Positions 15,411 to 22,586 of a stretch of DNA of 27,566 bases are shown here, piece by piece. Both the position numbers and the translations under genes were made by a program. The notes beneath the pieces were generated by a model. It was not told where the DNA came from and searched no databases. It saw only the letters and a list, made by a program, of their open reading frames with translations. The DNA lies in the IMG/VR virus record IMGVR_UViG_3300037827_000056, positions 1 to 27,566 of that record; one strand, given 5' to 3'. Position 1 is the first letter of the stretch. Each line of letters starts with the position of its first letter. The stretch comes from a virus.

Positions 15411-16598
15411 ATGCCCGATTTCACCGAGACGTTCGCGCTCGACTCCAAGATGTTCGCCGACGAGAATGGTCTGCGCGAGACCGGCGATGGCTACATGATC
15501 TGTAAGCCGCGCATCGCGCGCACCGGCATCCAGATTTATCAGGGTCGCGAAGTCGGTCGTCCTGATCTCAAGGAGGTCCGGGTCTATCGGCCTGAGACCG
15601 AAGTCTTCTCCGCTGATGCAATGTCGTCGCTGGCGCACAAGCCGGTCACAGTCGAACATCCGTCTGAGCCTGTCACCGCGAAGAACTGGCGCAAGTACGC
15701 TGTCGGTCGGCTCGACGACGAGATCGTGCGTGATGGAGAGTTCATCCGCGTGCCGCTGATCCTGATGGATGCGGAAGCCATCGAAGTGGTGAAGGGCGGC
15801 AAGTCGCAGTTGTCGGTCGGCTATAGCGCGCAGCTACAGTGGGCCGATGGTGTGACCAAGGACGGTGAGAAGTACGATGTCACGCAAACAGCGATTCGTG
15901 CCAACCACGTTGCGATCACCCATACCGCACGAGGTGGACCCAAGCTGCGTATGGGCGACAATGTTGATCATCAAAGGAGAACGAACATGGCTACCAGAAC
16001 GATCCAAGTGGACGGCATCTCGGTTGAAATGGAAGAGCGCGATGTGCAGGTCGTGGAAAGGCGTATCGCCAATCTTCAGAGTGAAGTTGCCGCCGCACAG
16101 GCAGCATTAGCGACTGCGCAGACCACCTCGCAGAACGACGTCGCTGCGGCGAAGACCGAAGCGGCGAACGCGAAGGCCGAAGTGCAGACAAAGCTCGCGG
16201 AGATTGCGACGCTGACGAAGCAGCTTGGCGATGCGAAGCTGACACCGGCGCAGATCGATAAGCTGGTGTCGGACCGCGCCGCCACGGTGACGCGTGCGAA
16301 GTCGATCATCGGCGATGCTCTCGTCATCGACGGCAAGACCGATGCCGACATGCGTCGTCAGGTGGTCAACTCAAAGATGGGCGACACCGCCAAGGACTGG
16401 AACGACGACATGATCGCCGCTTCGTTCAATACGCTGGCTGTGCTGCCTGACAGCGGCGGACACAACAGCCTCAATCACGTGATCGGCGTGATGCGCACCA
16501 ACGACACCGGCGGCGGTGATCCGCGCGCGAAAGCCTACAGCGAGTACGACGAGAACATCCAGAATCGCTGGAAGACTGCGGGCAAAGCGAAGGCGTAG
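15411..16598 (+). CDS. DUF2213-type prohead protease with C-terminal scaffold
   Basis: A 395-residue protein. Residues 20-185 match the DUF2213 (PF09979) phage protein pattern: SSLAHKPVTVEHP, AVGRLDDEIV, GGKSQLSVGYSAQL and NHVAITHTARGGPKLRM; H83, S135 and H166 are candidate catalytic residues. Residues 193-285 are an Ala/Glu/Lys-rich coiled coil and the rest an alpha-helical tail, as expected of scaffold. In related phages this protein matures the prohead and its C-terminus helps capsid assembly. An internal ATG at 15987 with a strong ribosome site would make the scaffold part alone. The gene precedes the cement and major capsid genes, the usual order. Catalytic assignment is inferred from conservation. 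Confidence 0.9.
   Translation: MPDFTETFALDSKMFADENGLRETGDGYMICKPRIARTGIQIYQGREVGRPDLKEVRVYRPETEVFSADAMSSLAHKPVTVEHPSEPVTAKNWRKYAVGRLDDEIVRDGEFIRVPLILMDAEAIEVVKGGKSQLSVGYSAQLQWADGVTKDGEKYDVTQTAIRANHVAITHTARGGPKLRMGDNVDHQRRTNMATRTIQVDGISVEMEERDVQVVERRIANLQSEVAAAQAALATAQTTSQNDVAAAKTEAANAKAEVQTKLAEIATLTKQLGDAKLTPAQIDKLVSDRAATVTRAKSIIGDALVIDGKTDADMRRQVVNSKMGDTAKDWNDDMIAASFNTLAVLPDSGGHNSLNHVIGVMRTNDTGGGDPRAKAYSEYDENIQNRWKTAGKAKA
15973..15980 (+). promoter_or_regulatory. Internal Shine-Dalgarno for nested scaffold
   Basis: AAAGGAGA lies inside the protease gene, with GGAG 7 bases before the in-frame ATG at 15987. It is as strong as any ribosome site between genes of this window, and falls exactly at the protease/scaffold domain junction. 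Confidence 0.75.
15987..16598 (+). CDS. Nested scaffold protein (internal in-frame start)
   Basis: Starting at ATG 15987 in the same frame as the protease gives a 203-residue protein. Residues 1-95 are a long coiled coil (VVERRIANLQSEVAAAQAAL, then AEVQTKLAEIATLTKQL), typical of phage scaffolds, and the C-terminal half is helical with a basic end. The start follows a strong Shine-Dalgarno and sits at the domain boundary. The arrangement mirrors lambda C/Nu3, where the scaffold is made from an internal start of the protease gene. Expression as a separate product is inferred, not shown. Confidence 0.72.
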   Translation: MATRTIQVDGISVEMEERDVQVVERRIANLQSEVAAAQAALATAQTTSQNDVAAAKTEAANAKAEVQTKLAEIATLTKQLGDAKLTPAQIDKLVSDRAATVTRAKSIIGDALVIDGKTDADMRRQVVNSKMGDTAKDWNDDMIAASFNTLAVLPDSGGHNSLNHVIGVMRTNDTGGGDPRAKAYSEYDENIQNRWKTAGKAKA

Positions 16599-16610
16599 TC
16601 ACTCGCCTTC
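16589..16610 (+). terminator. Hairpin overlapping the protease/scaffold stop codon
   Basis: GAAGGCG (16589-16595) and CGCCTTC (16604-16610) form a 7-bp GC-rich stem around an 8-base loop that contains the TAG stop. There is no following T-run, so an RNA-stability or processing element is as likely as a terminator. Confidence 0.4.
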
Positions 16611-16650
16611 ACCTGCTGATCAATTCAATTCCCAACAGGAGTTTACGAAC

Positions 16651-17262
16651 ATGACAGAACATCAAGCTAATCAGACGACCGCTGCACCTCCGCCGCGTGC
16701 AGCGACCGGGCATCCCGGTGACGCCACCAGAGTCGGCGACGCGAAGTTGCCGCAGACGAAGGCTGGCGCTGAAGGGCAACTCGTGCCTTCGCAGCGTGTG
16801 GTGCAGTCGGAGTTTCCGGAGCACATGAAGGCTGGCATTCCCGGCATGATCAACCGGATGGTGGACTACAACTCGGTGACGCGTTCGGCTGAAGCTATTG
16901 CGATTCCGGCGTGCCGCGCCGTGAGCCAGTCGCTGCAGAGCGACATCGGCGCGGTGCTCGGCGGACCGGAAGCGCAGTTCGTCGGCCTCACGATCCTCGA
17001 TCCGACGCTGATCGTCCCGCTCACCGTGAGCGGCACTCCGATTGATGCCTATCCGCCCTACACGAACATGGGCGTGCTGACGAAGGGCGAGATGTTTGCA
17101 ATCGCAGACGTCCCGACCACCGCTGGCGATCCGCTCTACTACGAGGCAGCGACCGGCATTCTCAAGAACCTTGCCGGTGTCGGTCCGGTGGCCGGTGGTC
17201 GCTGGAAGTACACGCGCGCTCCGGGCGAACTCAACGTCGTCCAGTTGGGCATCCAGACCTAA
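16651..17262 (+). CDS. Head decoration / structural cement protein (gp24-like)
   Basis: A 203-residue protein. ATG 16651 is chosen for AGGAG 9 bases upstream; an in-frame ATG at 16516 lies inside the protease gene. A disordered Pro/Ala-rich N-terminus (1-50) precedes the domain: PGMINRMVDYNSVTRSAEA, then PYTNMGVLTKGEMFAIADV and AGDPLYYEAATGILKN, a pattern of the phage structural cement / DUF2190-like head proteins that bind the capsid surface. Its place between protease and major capsid gene agrees. It is flanked by small inverted repeats in the gaps on both sides. Confidence 0.82.
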   Translation: MTEHQANQTTAAPPPRAATGHPGDATRVGDAKLPQTKAGAEGQLVPSQRVVQSEFPEHMKAGIPGMINRMVDYNSVTRSAEAIAIPACRAVSQSLQSDIGAVLGGPEAQFVGLTILDPTLIVPLTVSGTPIDAYPPYTNMGVLTKGEMFAIADVPTTAGDPLYYEAATGILKNLAGVGPVAGGRWKYTRAPGELNVVQLGIQT

Positions 17263-17278
17263 CGTCTTCTTCGACGTT
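17261..17278 (+). terminator. Hairpin overlapping the cement protein stop codon
   Basis: AACGTC (17261-17266) and GACGTT (17273-17278) form a 6-bp stem with a TTCTTC loop, starting in the TAA stop. No T-run follows. Weak by itself, but similar elements follow the protease and capsid genes. Confidence 0.3.
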
Positions 17279-17315
17279 TGCCATTCAACAGACTTCAACC
17301 GTCAAGGAGGCGGAG

Positions 17316-18272
17316 ATGAACTTCAACATGTTTACGAGAGACGCACAGCAAAGTGCTTACAACTTTGTTGTGAACCAGACGTCTGCGATTGAAACGCAGG
17401 TCGTCAAGATTCAGTATCCGGAAGTGCAGTATCCGGACCTCGTGCCGGTGGACACCACCACCGGCAACGAGTGGGTGAAGTCGATCACGTACTACTCACA
17501 AGACATGGTGGGTGCTGCGGATTGGTTTCACCACACCGCACTCGACGTGCCGCTGGCTGAACTGACCCGCGACAAGTTTGAGCGTGGGATCGAGATGGCG
17601 GCGATTGGTTATCGCTACACTCTCGAAGAGGTCGCAACGGCAATGAACACGCCGGGCCTCAACCTCACCGCAGACAAGGCGGTCGCTTGCCGCCGCGCCT
17701 ACGAGGAGTTCGTTGACAACATCGCATTGCGCGGTGCGCCAGCGAAGAACATGCAGGGCCTGATCAACTCGACGCAGGTCGCTGCAACGATGCTGCCCGC
17801 TGATGGTGCGACAGGCGGCACCGAGTTCGCGGATAAGACCAACGAACAGGTCATCCGCGACATCAACAGCGCGATGATGGGAATCGCGCAGGGGACCAAC
17901 TGGCTCTACTACGCCGACACGGTCCTGCTTCCACCGGCGGTGCTTCTCGGGCTCGCCGGTCGCGTCATCCAGTACACGAACACGACGTTGCTGGAGTGGA
18001 TCAAGCAGTACAACGTCCTCACGGTGCAGACCGGCGCACCGATCACACTGATGGGCGTTCGTGGTCTTGAGACCGCAGGCGTCGGCGGCACCTCGCGCAT
18101 GGTGACCTATCGCCGCGATCCGCAGGTGCTGAAGATGTGGATTCCGATGGCTCATCACTTCCTGCCGGTGTGGCAGCGTGGGCCGTTGGTGTTCGACGTG
18201 CCCGGCATCTTCCGTCTCGGCGGAGTCGAGGTGCGCATGCCCGCAGCGATGCGGTACAGCGACGGCTGCTGA
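17316..18272 (+). CDS. Major capsid protein (DUF2184 type)
   Basis: A 318-residue protein with AAGGAGG before ATG 17316, one of the best ribosome sites here, as expected for the most abundant virion protein. The sequence follows the DUF2184 (PF09950) capsid family: an N-terminal arm, then VDTTTGNEWVKSITYYSQD, an alpha/beta middle (ERGIEMAAIGYRYTLEEVAT, RRAYEEFVDNIALRG) and a C-terminal beta part ending in FRLGGVEVRMPAAMRY. Length is typical for the family, whose members adopt the HK97 fold. It follows protease/scaffold and cement protein and precedes connector genes, the standard head order. Confidence 0.92.
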   Translation: MNFNMFTRDAQQSAYNFVVNQTSAIETQVVKIQYPEVQYPDLVPVDTTTGNEWVKSITYYSQDMVGAADWFHHTALDVPLAELTRDKFERGIEMAAIGYRYTLEEVATAMNTPGLNLTADKAVACRRAYEEFVDNIALRGAPAKNMQGLINSTQVAATMLPADGATGGTEFADKTNEQVIRDINSAMMGIAQGTNWLYYADTVLLPPAVLLGLAGRVIQYTNTTLLEWIKQYNVLTVQTGAPITLMGVRGLETAGVGGTSRMVTYRRDPQVLKMWIPMAHHFLPVWQRGPLVFDVPGIFRLGGVEVRMPAAMRYSDGC

Positions 18273-18282
18273 TCCTCAGCAG
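18266..18282 (+). terminator. Hairpin overlapping the major capsid stop codon
   Basis: CTGCTGA (18266-18272) and TCAGCAG (18276-18282) form a perfect 7-bp stem around TCC, and a G-U pair may extend it. The TGA stop is the last part of the left arm. No T-run follows, so it may protect or process the abundant capsid mRNA rather than end it. Confidence 0.4.
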
Positions 18283-18303
18283 TCGAACATCAGGGGAGAC
18301 TAC

Positions 18304-18576
18304 ATGGCGCACATCAAGAACATCGGCAAACAGCCTATGGGCTTCTTCGACGAGAATGGAAACAACGTCGTCGTTCAGCGTGGGGCTGAAGCCGATATCC
18401 CCATGACCGAACCTTATTACGAGAAGTTGGAGACGATCCTCTCGAAGTGCGACCCGAAGCCTTACGAGCTTACGGGTGGCGCGGGAGGGAAGCCGCCAAG
18501 AGAGGTCAAGAAAGCTGAGCCCGCGAAGGCGGACACGGCGAAGACTGACGACAAGCAAGACAAGGTGAAAGGCTGA
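18304..18576 (+). CDS. Small protein following the capsid gene, unknown function
   Basis: A 90-residue protein. ATG 18304 follows GGGGAG and is preferred to in-frame starts inside the capsid gene. Residues 1-50 look like a small beta domain (MGFFDENGNNVVVQRGAEAD); residues 58-90 are a Lys/Ala/Glu/Asp-rich disordered tail (VKKAEPAKADTAKTDDKQDK). Genes of this size between capsid and connector are common in phages, but I do not recognise this one. It ends five bases before the DUF4054 gene. Confidence 0.75.
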   Translation: MAHIKNIGKQPMGFFDENGNNVVVQRGAEADIPMTEPYYEKLETILSKCDPKPYELTGGAGGKPPREVKKAEPAKADTAKTDDKQDKVKG

Positions 18577-18581
18577 GAGCT

Positions 18582-19043
18582 ATGGCCATCGCAACCAACA
18601 TGCCTCCGACCGTCGAAGAATTCCGGAAAGCGTTTCCGCAGTTCGACACGGCGACCGATGATCAGATTCAGATGGCCATCGACACCGGCATGACTTGGGT
18701 CGATGTCTGGTGGTTCTGGCCTGACATGAAGATGGCTGTGATGTATGCCGCCGCTCACTACCTGACACTGAACGACAGGGCGAGCGGCGGAGCGATCACA
18801 GGCGGCGGCGGCACGGGCGGTGGCGGCAGCGTCACTGACCCTGACGTCGGCCTGATCTGGGTGAAGAGCGTTCGCTTCCGTGATCGCTCTGTCACCTATG
18901 ATCGCGTCGGCACCGACTCCAGCGAGAGTGCCAGCGCAGGTCCGGGCTCGTCGTCGGCCACGGACTTCTGGAAGTCCACGCCTTACGGTCAATTGTATCT
19001 TTCATTCCTGCGTCGCAACGCACCACATGTGGCGGTGATCTGA
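18582..19043 (+). CDS. Head-tail connector protein (DUF4054-like)
   Basis: A 153-residue protein. The N-terminal half follows the DUF4054 (PF13262) pattern: FRKAFPQFDTATDDQIQMAI, a Trp-rich helix (WVDVWWFWPDM) and AVMYAAAHYLTL, a four-helix adaptor that docks under the portal. A Gly-rich loop (GGGGTGGGGS) at about residues 72-84 breaks the domain, and the end has YGQLYLSFLRRN, also seen in this family. It directly follows the small post-capsid gene, the usual site for the first connector. The family call is good; stoichiometry and contacts are inferred from relatives. Confidence 0.85.
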   Translation: MAIATNMPPTVEEFRKAFPQFDTATDDQIQMAIDTGMTWVDVWWFWPDMKMAVMYAAAHYLTLNDRASGGAITGGGGTGGGGSVTDPDVGLIWVKSVRFRDRSVTYDRVGTDSSESASAGPGSSSATDFWKSTPYGQLYLSFLRRNAPHVAVI

Positions 19044-19426
19044 TGGAATACACGCTTCCAGTTAAACGCGCTCGCATGACACAGGTGCTTGACGCAATCG
19101 ACGGCGGCAACGGTCCCGGCACCATCGAGCTTCGCAACGAGGAGCGCGTGATCCTCGCGACGCTCCTTCTGACGAAGCCATCGTTCTATCTGGTCGGCGC
19201 TGATCTGCAGTTGGCTGCGCCGACGACTGCGTTCGTCGCGATCCAAGGCACGGCGGTGATCGGCACCATCAGCGATGGCAGCGGCAATCTCGTGATCGAC
19301 GAGATGAGCATCGGTGTCGATGTCACCGAAGACGAGGTGCACGACTACGAGATCATCCTCGACAATAACGTGCTGGAGATCGGCAAGCAGGTCACTATCG
19401 TCTACGCAACGATTGAGCACGGATGA
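19043..19426 (+). CDS. Putative head/neck virion protein
   Basis: A 127-residue beta-rich protein whose ATG shares one base with the preceding TGA. Features are PGTIELRNEERVILATLLLT near 25-45, a VAIQGTAVIGTISDGSGNLV hairpin, and a C-terminal strand IGKQVTIVYATIEHG. It looks like a small beta-sandwich of the kind found among phage neck or decoration proteins. No membrane or catalytic motif is seen. Its position between DUF4054 and a stopper-like gene supports a virion role; the exact function is not known. Confidence 0.75.
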   Translation: MEYTLPVKRARMTQVLDAIDGGNGPGTIELRNEERVILATLLLTKPSFYLVGADLQLAAPTTAFVAIQGTAVIGTISDGSGNLVIDEMSIGVDVTEDEVHDYEIILDNNVLEIGKQVTIVYATIEHG

Positions 19427-19824
19427 GCACCTACAACGACACCAAGCCACTCGACAATCGCGTTGACAGCGTCTTCGGCGAGCCTGTTGTGCTGAAGCCG
19501 ATGATGACGCAGGGCCGTGGCATGCGCGAGGCGACGCCCGATCCTGATCGCGTCGAGACAATCGCGGTCGGCATCTACGACTCGACACGCGGCGCTGTAG
19601 AGCCGACAGGCGGCGGAGCGATCCATCGTCAGGCAACGGTGGACGTCTCGCTGTCGATCCGCGACGAGCACATTCAGCGAGTGCAGCTTCGCAAGAGCGA
19701 CCGGGTCTACTTTCCGGATCGCAAGGAGATGTACGACGTGACGTTCATCCACGCCGATCCCGGCGGTCGGCCTGACGTGCATCTGGTTCGTGTGCTCGAC
19801 GACGTGCCGGTGGTGAACCCATGA
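19423..19824 (+). CDS. Putative head-tail joining (stopper-like) protein
   Basis: A 133-residue protein on an ATGA overlap. It has an Arg/Asp-rich N-terminal half and a beta-rich C-terminal half (RQATVDVSLSIRDEHI, KSDRVYFPDRKEMYDVTFIH) that fits the small beta-barrel of stopper or head-tail joining proteins. The location, second after the DUF4054 adaptor, is where that function is expected. Sequence similarity alone is too weak for a firm family name. Confidence 0.72.
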   Translation: MSTYNDTKPLDNRVDSVFGEPVVLKPMMTQGRGMREATPDPDRVETIAVGIYDSTRGAVEPTGGGAIHRQATVDVSLSIRDEHIQRVQLRKSDRVYFPDRKEMYDVTFIHADPGGRPDVHLVRVLDDVPVVNP

Positions 19825-20750
19825 GCATCACACGCATGCTGACACGGATGGCGGCTGTGGCCGCGTTGCGCGGATCGACGTGGGCTGATGATCGCGTGTT
19901 CGACTCCGACAATACGCCGCTAAGCCAAGCGCTCACGCTGAACGCTGCGGCGAAGCCTTACATCGTGGTCTATACCGACAGCGACAGCCGGATGGATCAG
20001 AACGGCACCGACGTCTACGGCATGACGCGCGAACTCAATCTGGTGCTGGAGATCGGCGTCGCGTCTAAGATCGAGGGCCAGACCGGCGAGGAGACGATCA
20101 AGACGCCGCTGACCGACGAAGGCATGGAGATCGCGCTCGACATGGTTGAAGAGCAAGCGCTCGCTGCGTTGTTCGGCGACGCACAGTCCGGCTGGTCCGA
20201 ACTGCTGAAGAGCTTGGTCCTGCGGGTGCAGCGTGTCGCTGGCCAGCGCGGTGCAAGTGCTGATCGAGATCGCAGGTGGGCGGCGCGTCAGTTGTCGATT
20301 GTCTGCGACGTGGTGAGCGATCTCCCGCACGGTGTGCCGGTGCCGCACGATCATCCGATCCAGTTGTTCATTCGCACGTCGAAGGATTATCCGGATGCAG
20401 GGATGGAGCCTATCGCGGAAATCTGCAGGGCGCTGACTGGCGCGCGGGTTGCGCCGAAGTGGGAGCAAGTGCAGGCGGTGTTCGGCGTCAGGCGCATCGG
20501 TCTTCGCGCGGCTGGTCTCGCGCCATTGTCCGCCGGTCCGCTGTCTCGGTTCGCAACGATGCATGGTCCCGACCTCACGGACCCGAAGGGCGAGGCACCG
20601 ATCCTGCGCGAGATCGGCGCAGATGACTTCGACTGGGAGCCCGATCCGAGTATCGGTCTGACAGAAGAGAGAACGATCTCGACCAACGTCGGCACCGTCG
20701 AGCCGAAGGAGAAGAAGGACAAGGTCGAGATGGGCGATGCTGAAGATTAA
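19821..20750 (+). CDS. Putative neck / tail-terminator-related protein
   Basis: A 309-residue protein starting on an ATGA overlap. The N-terminal half resembles tail terminator or completion proteins: RMAAVAALRGSTWADDRVFDSD, then KPYIVVYTDS and TRELNLVLEIGVASKI. A long helix (IALDMVEEQALAALFGD) and a second alpha/beta half follow, with an acidic/Lys tail (EPKEKKDKVEMGDAED). It overlaps the gpZ-like gene by 14 bases. The order adaptor, small beta protein, stopper-like, this gene, gpZ-like fits a neck module. Function is inferred mainly from position and the N-terminal pattern. Confidence 0.75.
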   Translation: MSITRMLTRMAAVAALRGSTWADDRVFDSDNTPLSQALTLNAAAKPYIVVYTDSDSRMDQNGTDVYGMTRELNLVLEIGVASKIEGQTGEETIKTPLTDEGMEIALDMVEEQALAALFGDAQSGWSELLKSLVLRVQRVAGQRGASADRDRRWAARQLSIVCDVVSDLPHGVPVPHDHPIQLFIRTSKDYPDAGMEPIAEICRALTGARVAPKWEQVQAVFGVRRIGLRAAGLAPLSAGPLSRFATMHGPDLTDPKGEAPILREIGADDFDWEPDPSIGLTEERTISTNVGTVEPKEKKDKVEMGDAED

Positions 20751-21363
20751 TGTCGATACGAGCGAGCTTGTCGAGTTCGTCGGTGCGCTCGACAAGGCGC
20801 AGAAGCTGACAACGCCGCTGATCGCGGCAGGTCTCAACGAAATGGGCGACGCCGTCTCATCCCTGATCGCGCAGAGCCTGTCGAAGCAAAGCGGTCTACC
20901 GCTCGAACAGGTGCGCGGTGTGATGGACATCCGTCGAGCCACGCGCGGCAACATGCGGTACGAGATCAAGGTCGATCCCGACTTGATGGAAGGCAAGCCG
21001 ATGCAAGATGGCGGTCGCGAGCGCACCGACTTTCTCGGTAAGACAAATCCATCAATGATGGTGATCGTGGTCTCGAAGCAGGACGAACTGGTTTGCATGG
21101 ACTGCGAGGAGCTTGCCGCCGCCGGGCCGATGCCGATGAGCGTTGCGATGCAGCACGTGCCGAAGCATCCACACTGTCGCTGCATCATCATGCCCTACGT
21201 GCAGAGGGGCAAGCGCATGCCGGTGACGATGACGACGCTGTCAGGCACCAGCGCAAGCAAGCGGATGGGGTCGCAGTCGCTGGACGTCGATCTGACATTG
21301 CGACAGATGGCGCAGAAGATTCTCGACAGCACGTCGAACAGCATCAAGATCGAATTGTCATGA
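20737..21363 (+). CDS. Minor tail protein Z-like protein with a gpF-type zinc motif
   Basis: A 208-residue protein. Residues 1-85 have the style of tail completion / minor tail protein Z families: VDTSELVEFVGALDKAQKLT, ALNxxG-like LNEMGDAVSSLIAQ, SLSKQSGL and VMDIRRATRG. Residues 117-155 then carry CMDCEELAAAG and HPHCRCIIMPY, giving C120, C123, H144 and/or H146, C147 and C149, very like the zinc site of the gpF-like protein at 3079. The remaining C-terminus is an amphipathic helix (TLRQMAQKILDSTSNSIKI). The combination suggests a domain insertion or shared zinc knuckle in a tail completion protein. Both halves are pattern matches; zinc binding is not shown. Confidence 0.8.
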   Translation: MLKINVDTSELVEFVGALDKAQKLTTPLIAAGLNEMGDAVSSLIAQSLSKQSGLPLEQVRGVMDIRRATRGNMRYEIKVDPDLMEGKPMQDGGRERTDFLGKTNPSMMVIVVSKQDELVCMDCEELAAAGPMPMSVAMQHVPKHPHCRCIIMPYVQRGKRMPVTMTTLSGTSASKRMGSQSLDVDLTLRQMAQKILDSTSNSIKIELS

Positions 21364-21372
21364 GGTGATGTT

Positions 21373-22068
21373 ATGGCAGACGATTATCAGAGAGTGCTGC
21401 AGCAACTCGCCGATGTCCGGCGACAGATCGCAAACACGCACCAGACCGGCACCGTGCACGAGGTGAAGGGCACCAAGCTGCGCGTGGTGATCGGCAAGGA
21501 CAAGGACGGCAAGGATGTGCTGTCCCCTTGGCTGAACACCAACAACATGCGTGGCGGCGCACGCGAGCAACGGTTCTATAAGAAGGGGCAGACGCTGTCG
21601 CTGGTCTGCCCGAACGGCGACATTGGTCAGGGAATGATCGCGCCGTATGCGCCAAGCGAGAACTTCAAGACGCCGGAGCATGCTGACAGCAGCGGGCAGG
21701 ATGAGGAGAGCTATCAGCAGGAAGACTATCGCGGCAAGCAGACCAAAGACGGCCACGACCACTGGCTGCAGCCTGACGAAGACGAGAAGAAGCAAGGTCA
21801 GCAGGGCGGCGGTCAACAAGGCGGCGGTGGTGGTGGCTCGCAGAAGAAGAAGGGCCACGTCGGCGGCGACAAGGCGGTGATGAAAGCTCGCATGAACAAG
21901 GACGGTGGGCACACGCTCCGCGTCGGCAAGGACGTCAGAGTTGCTTCGCACAAAGAAGGTGCGAAGATACGCGCATCGTCAGACTGGGTGGTGGTCAAGA
22001 AGGGGAAGATCATCTTCAGTCGGCCACCGATTCTCGGCAAGGACCCGATCCCGAACGACAACAAGTAA
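21373..22068 (+). CDS. Baseplate assembly / spike protein gpV-like (Mu gp45, P2 V)
   Basis: A 231-residue protein with a strong GAGGTGAT ribosome site before ATG 21373. Residues 22-100 follow the OB-fold of the spike family: TGTVHEVKGTKLRVVIG, LSPWLNT and KKGQTLSLVCPNGDIGQGMI. Residues 101-160 are polar, including a Gln/Gly-rich linker (QQGGGQQGGGGGG) unusual for the family. The C-terminus (HTLRVGKDVRVASHKEGAKI and DWVVVKKGKIIFSR) gives short strands of a spike beta-helix. Family members form the trimeric central spike of contractile tails. An AT-rich palindrome overlaps its stop codon. Confidence 0.88.
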   Translation: MADDYQRVLQQLADVRRQIANTHQTGTVHEVKGTKLRVVIGKDKDGKDVLSPWLNTNNMRGGAREQRFYKKGQTLSLVCPNGDIGQGMIAPYAPSENFKTPEHADSSGQDEESYQQEDYRGKQTKDGHDHWLQPDEDEKKQGQQGGGQQGGGGGGSQKKKGHVGGDKAVMKARMNKDGGHTLRVGKDVRVASHKEGAKIRASSDWVVVKKGKIIFSRPPILGKDPIPNDNK

Positions 22069-22089
22069 TTTATCAGTCACTGATAAATT
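22067..22089 (+). promoter_or_regulatory. Perfect AT-rich palindrome after the gpV-like gene
   Basis: Arms AATTTATCAGT and ACTGATAAATT are perfectly complementary around one C, beginning at the last two bases of the TAA stop. As RNA it would be a 10-bp stem with a TCA loop; as DNA it is a symmetric site for a dimeric protein. It is much more AT-rich than everything around it. No T-run follows. Confidence 0.55.
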
Positions 22090-22112
22090 AAACGATCAAC
22101 AGGAGAAGTCAC

Positions 22113-22583
22113 ATGGCACCTACATCTGCATCGCTTCGGAAGTTCTACGTCTACGATCCCGGCATTCACGCTGGCGACGAACTCGGTCGTCTGCGAGTCA
22201 TTGAAGACGACAAGGGTCTGCACGTCATGGCACCGCACATGACGATGCAATACTGGATCGATCAGGGAATGGTCGGCCTCGTACCGTTCGATGAGGTGAG
22301 CGAGACCGGCAAGAAGTTCATTGCGCAGGTCACGCGCGGTCGCAGCGAGAGCGATGAGGACCCGAAGAAGCTGCCGAAGTACGACCGGCAGATTCAATCT
22401 GGTGCTCCGGGCATGGCATTGAAGGTGCCGCTGTCAACGCAGCGTCGCAACGCCATGCTGAAGGCGCGGAAGAAGAGCGAGAAGAACGACAAGGGCAAGA
22501 AGCCAGCAACGAAGAAGCCGGAGCCGAAGAAGCCGGATGACGACAAGACTCCCGGCAACTACTTCAGCCGCCCGGCGGAGTAG
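22113..22583 (+). CDS. Hypothetical phage protein with Lys/Pro-rich tail
   Basis: A 156-residue protein with AGGAGA before ATG 22113. Residues 1-75 form a compact alpha/beta part (FYVYDPGIHAGDELGRLRVI, MTMQYWIDQGMVGLVPFDEV); the rest is very basic and Pro-rich (KKSEKNDKGKKPATKKPEPK) and likely disordered. The first half recalls the small phage proteins found between spike and wedge genes, but I cannot name it. It ends three bases before the gpW-like gene. Confidence 0.75.
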   Translation: MAPTSASLRKFYVYDPGIHAGDELGRLRVIEDDKGLHVMAPHMTMQYWIDQGMVGLVPFDEVSETGKKFIAQVTRGRSESDEDPKKLPKYDRQIQSGAPGMALKVPLSTQRRNAMLKARKKSEKNDKGKKPATKKPEPKKPDDDKTPGNYFSRPAE

Positions 22584-22586
22584 CGC

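Noticed and set aside
19920-21191. 423-residue open frame on the minus strand across the neck genes
   Set aside because: The plus strand has two well-supported genes with ATGA or short overlaps here; the antisense protein has no recognisable motif and is Arg-rich as expected of a shadow in GC-rich DNA.
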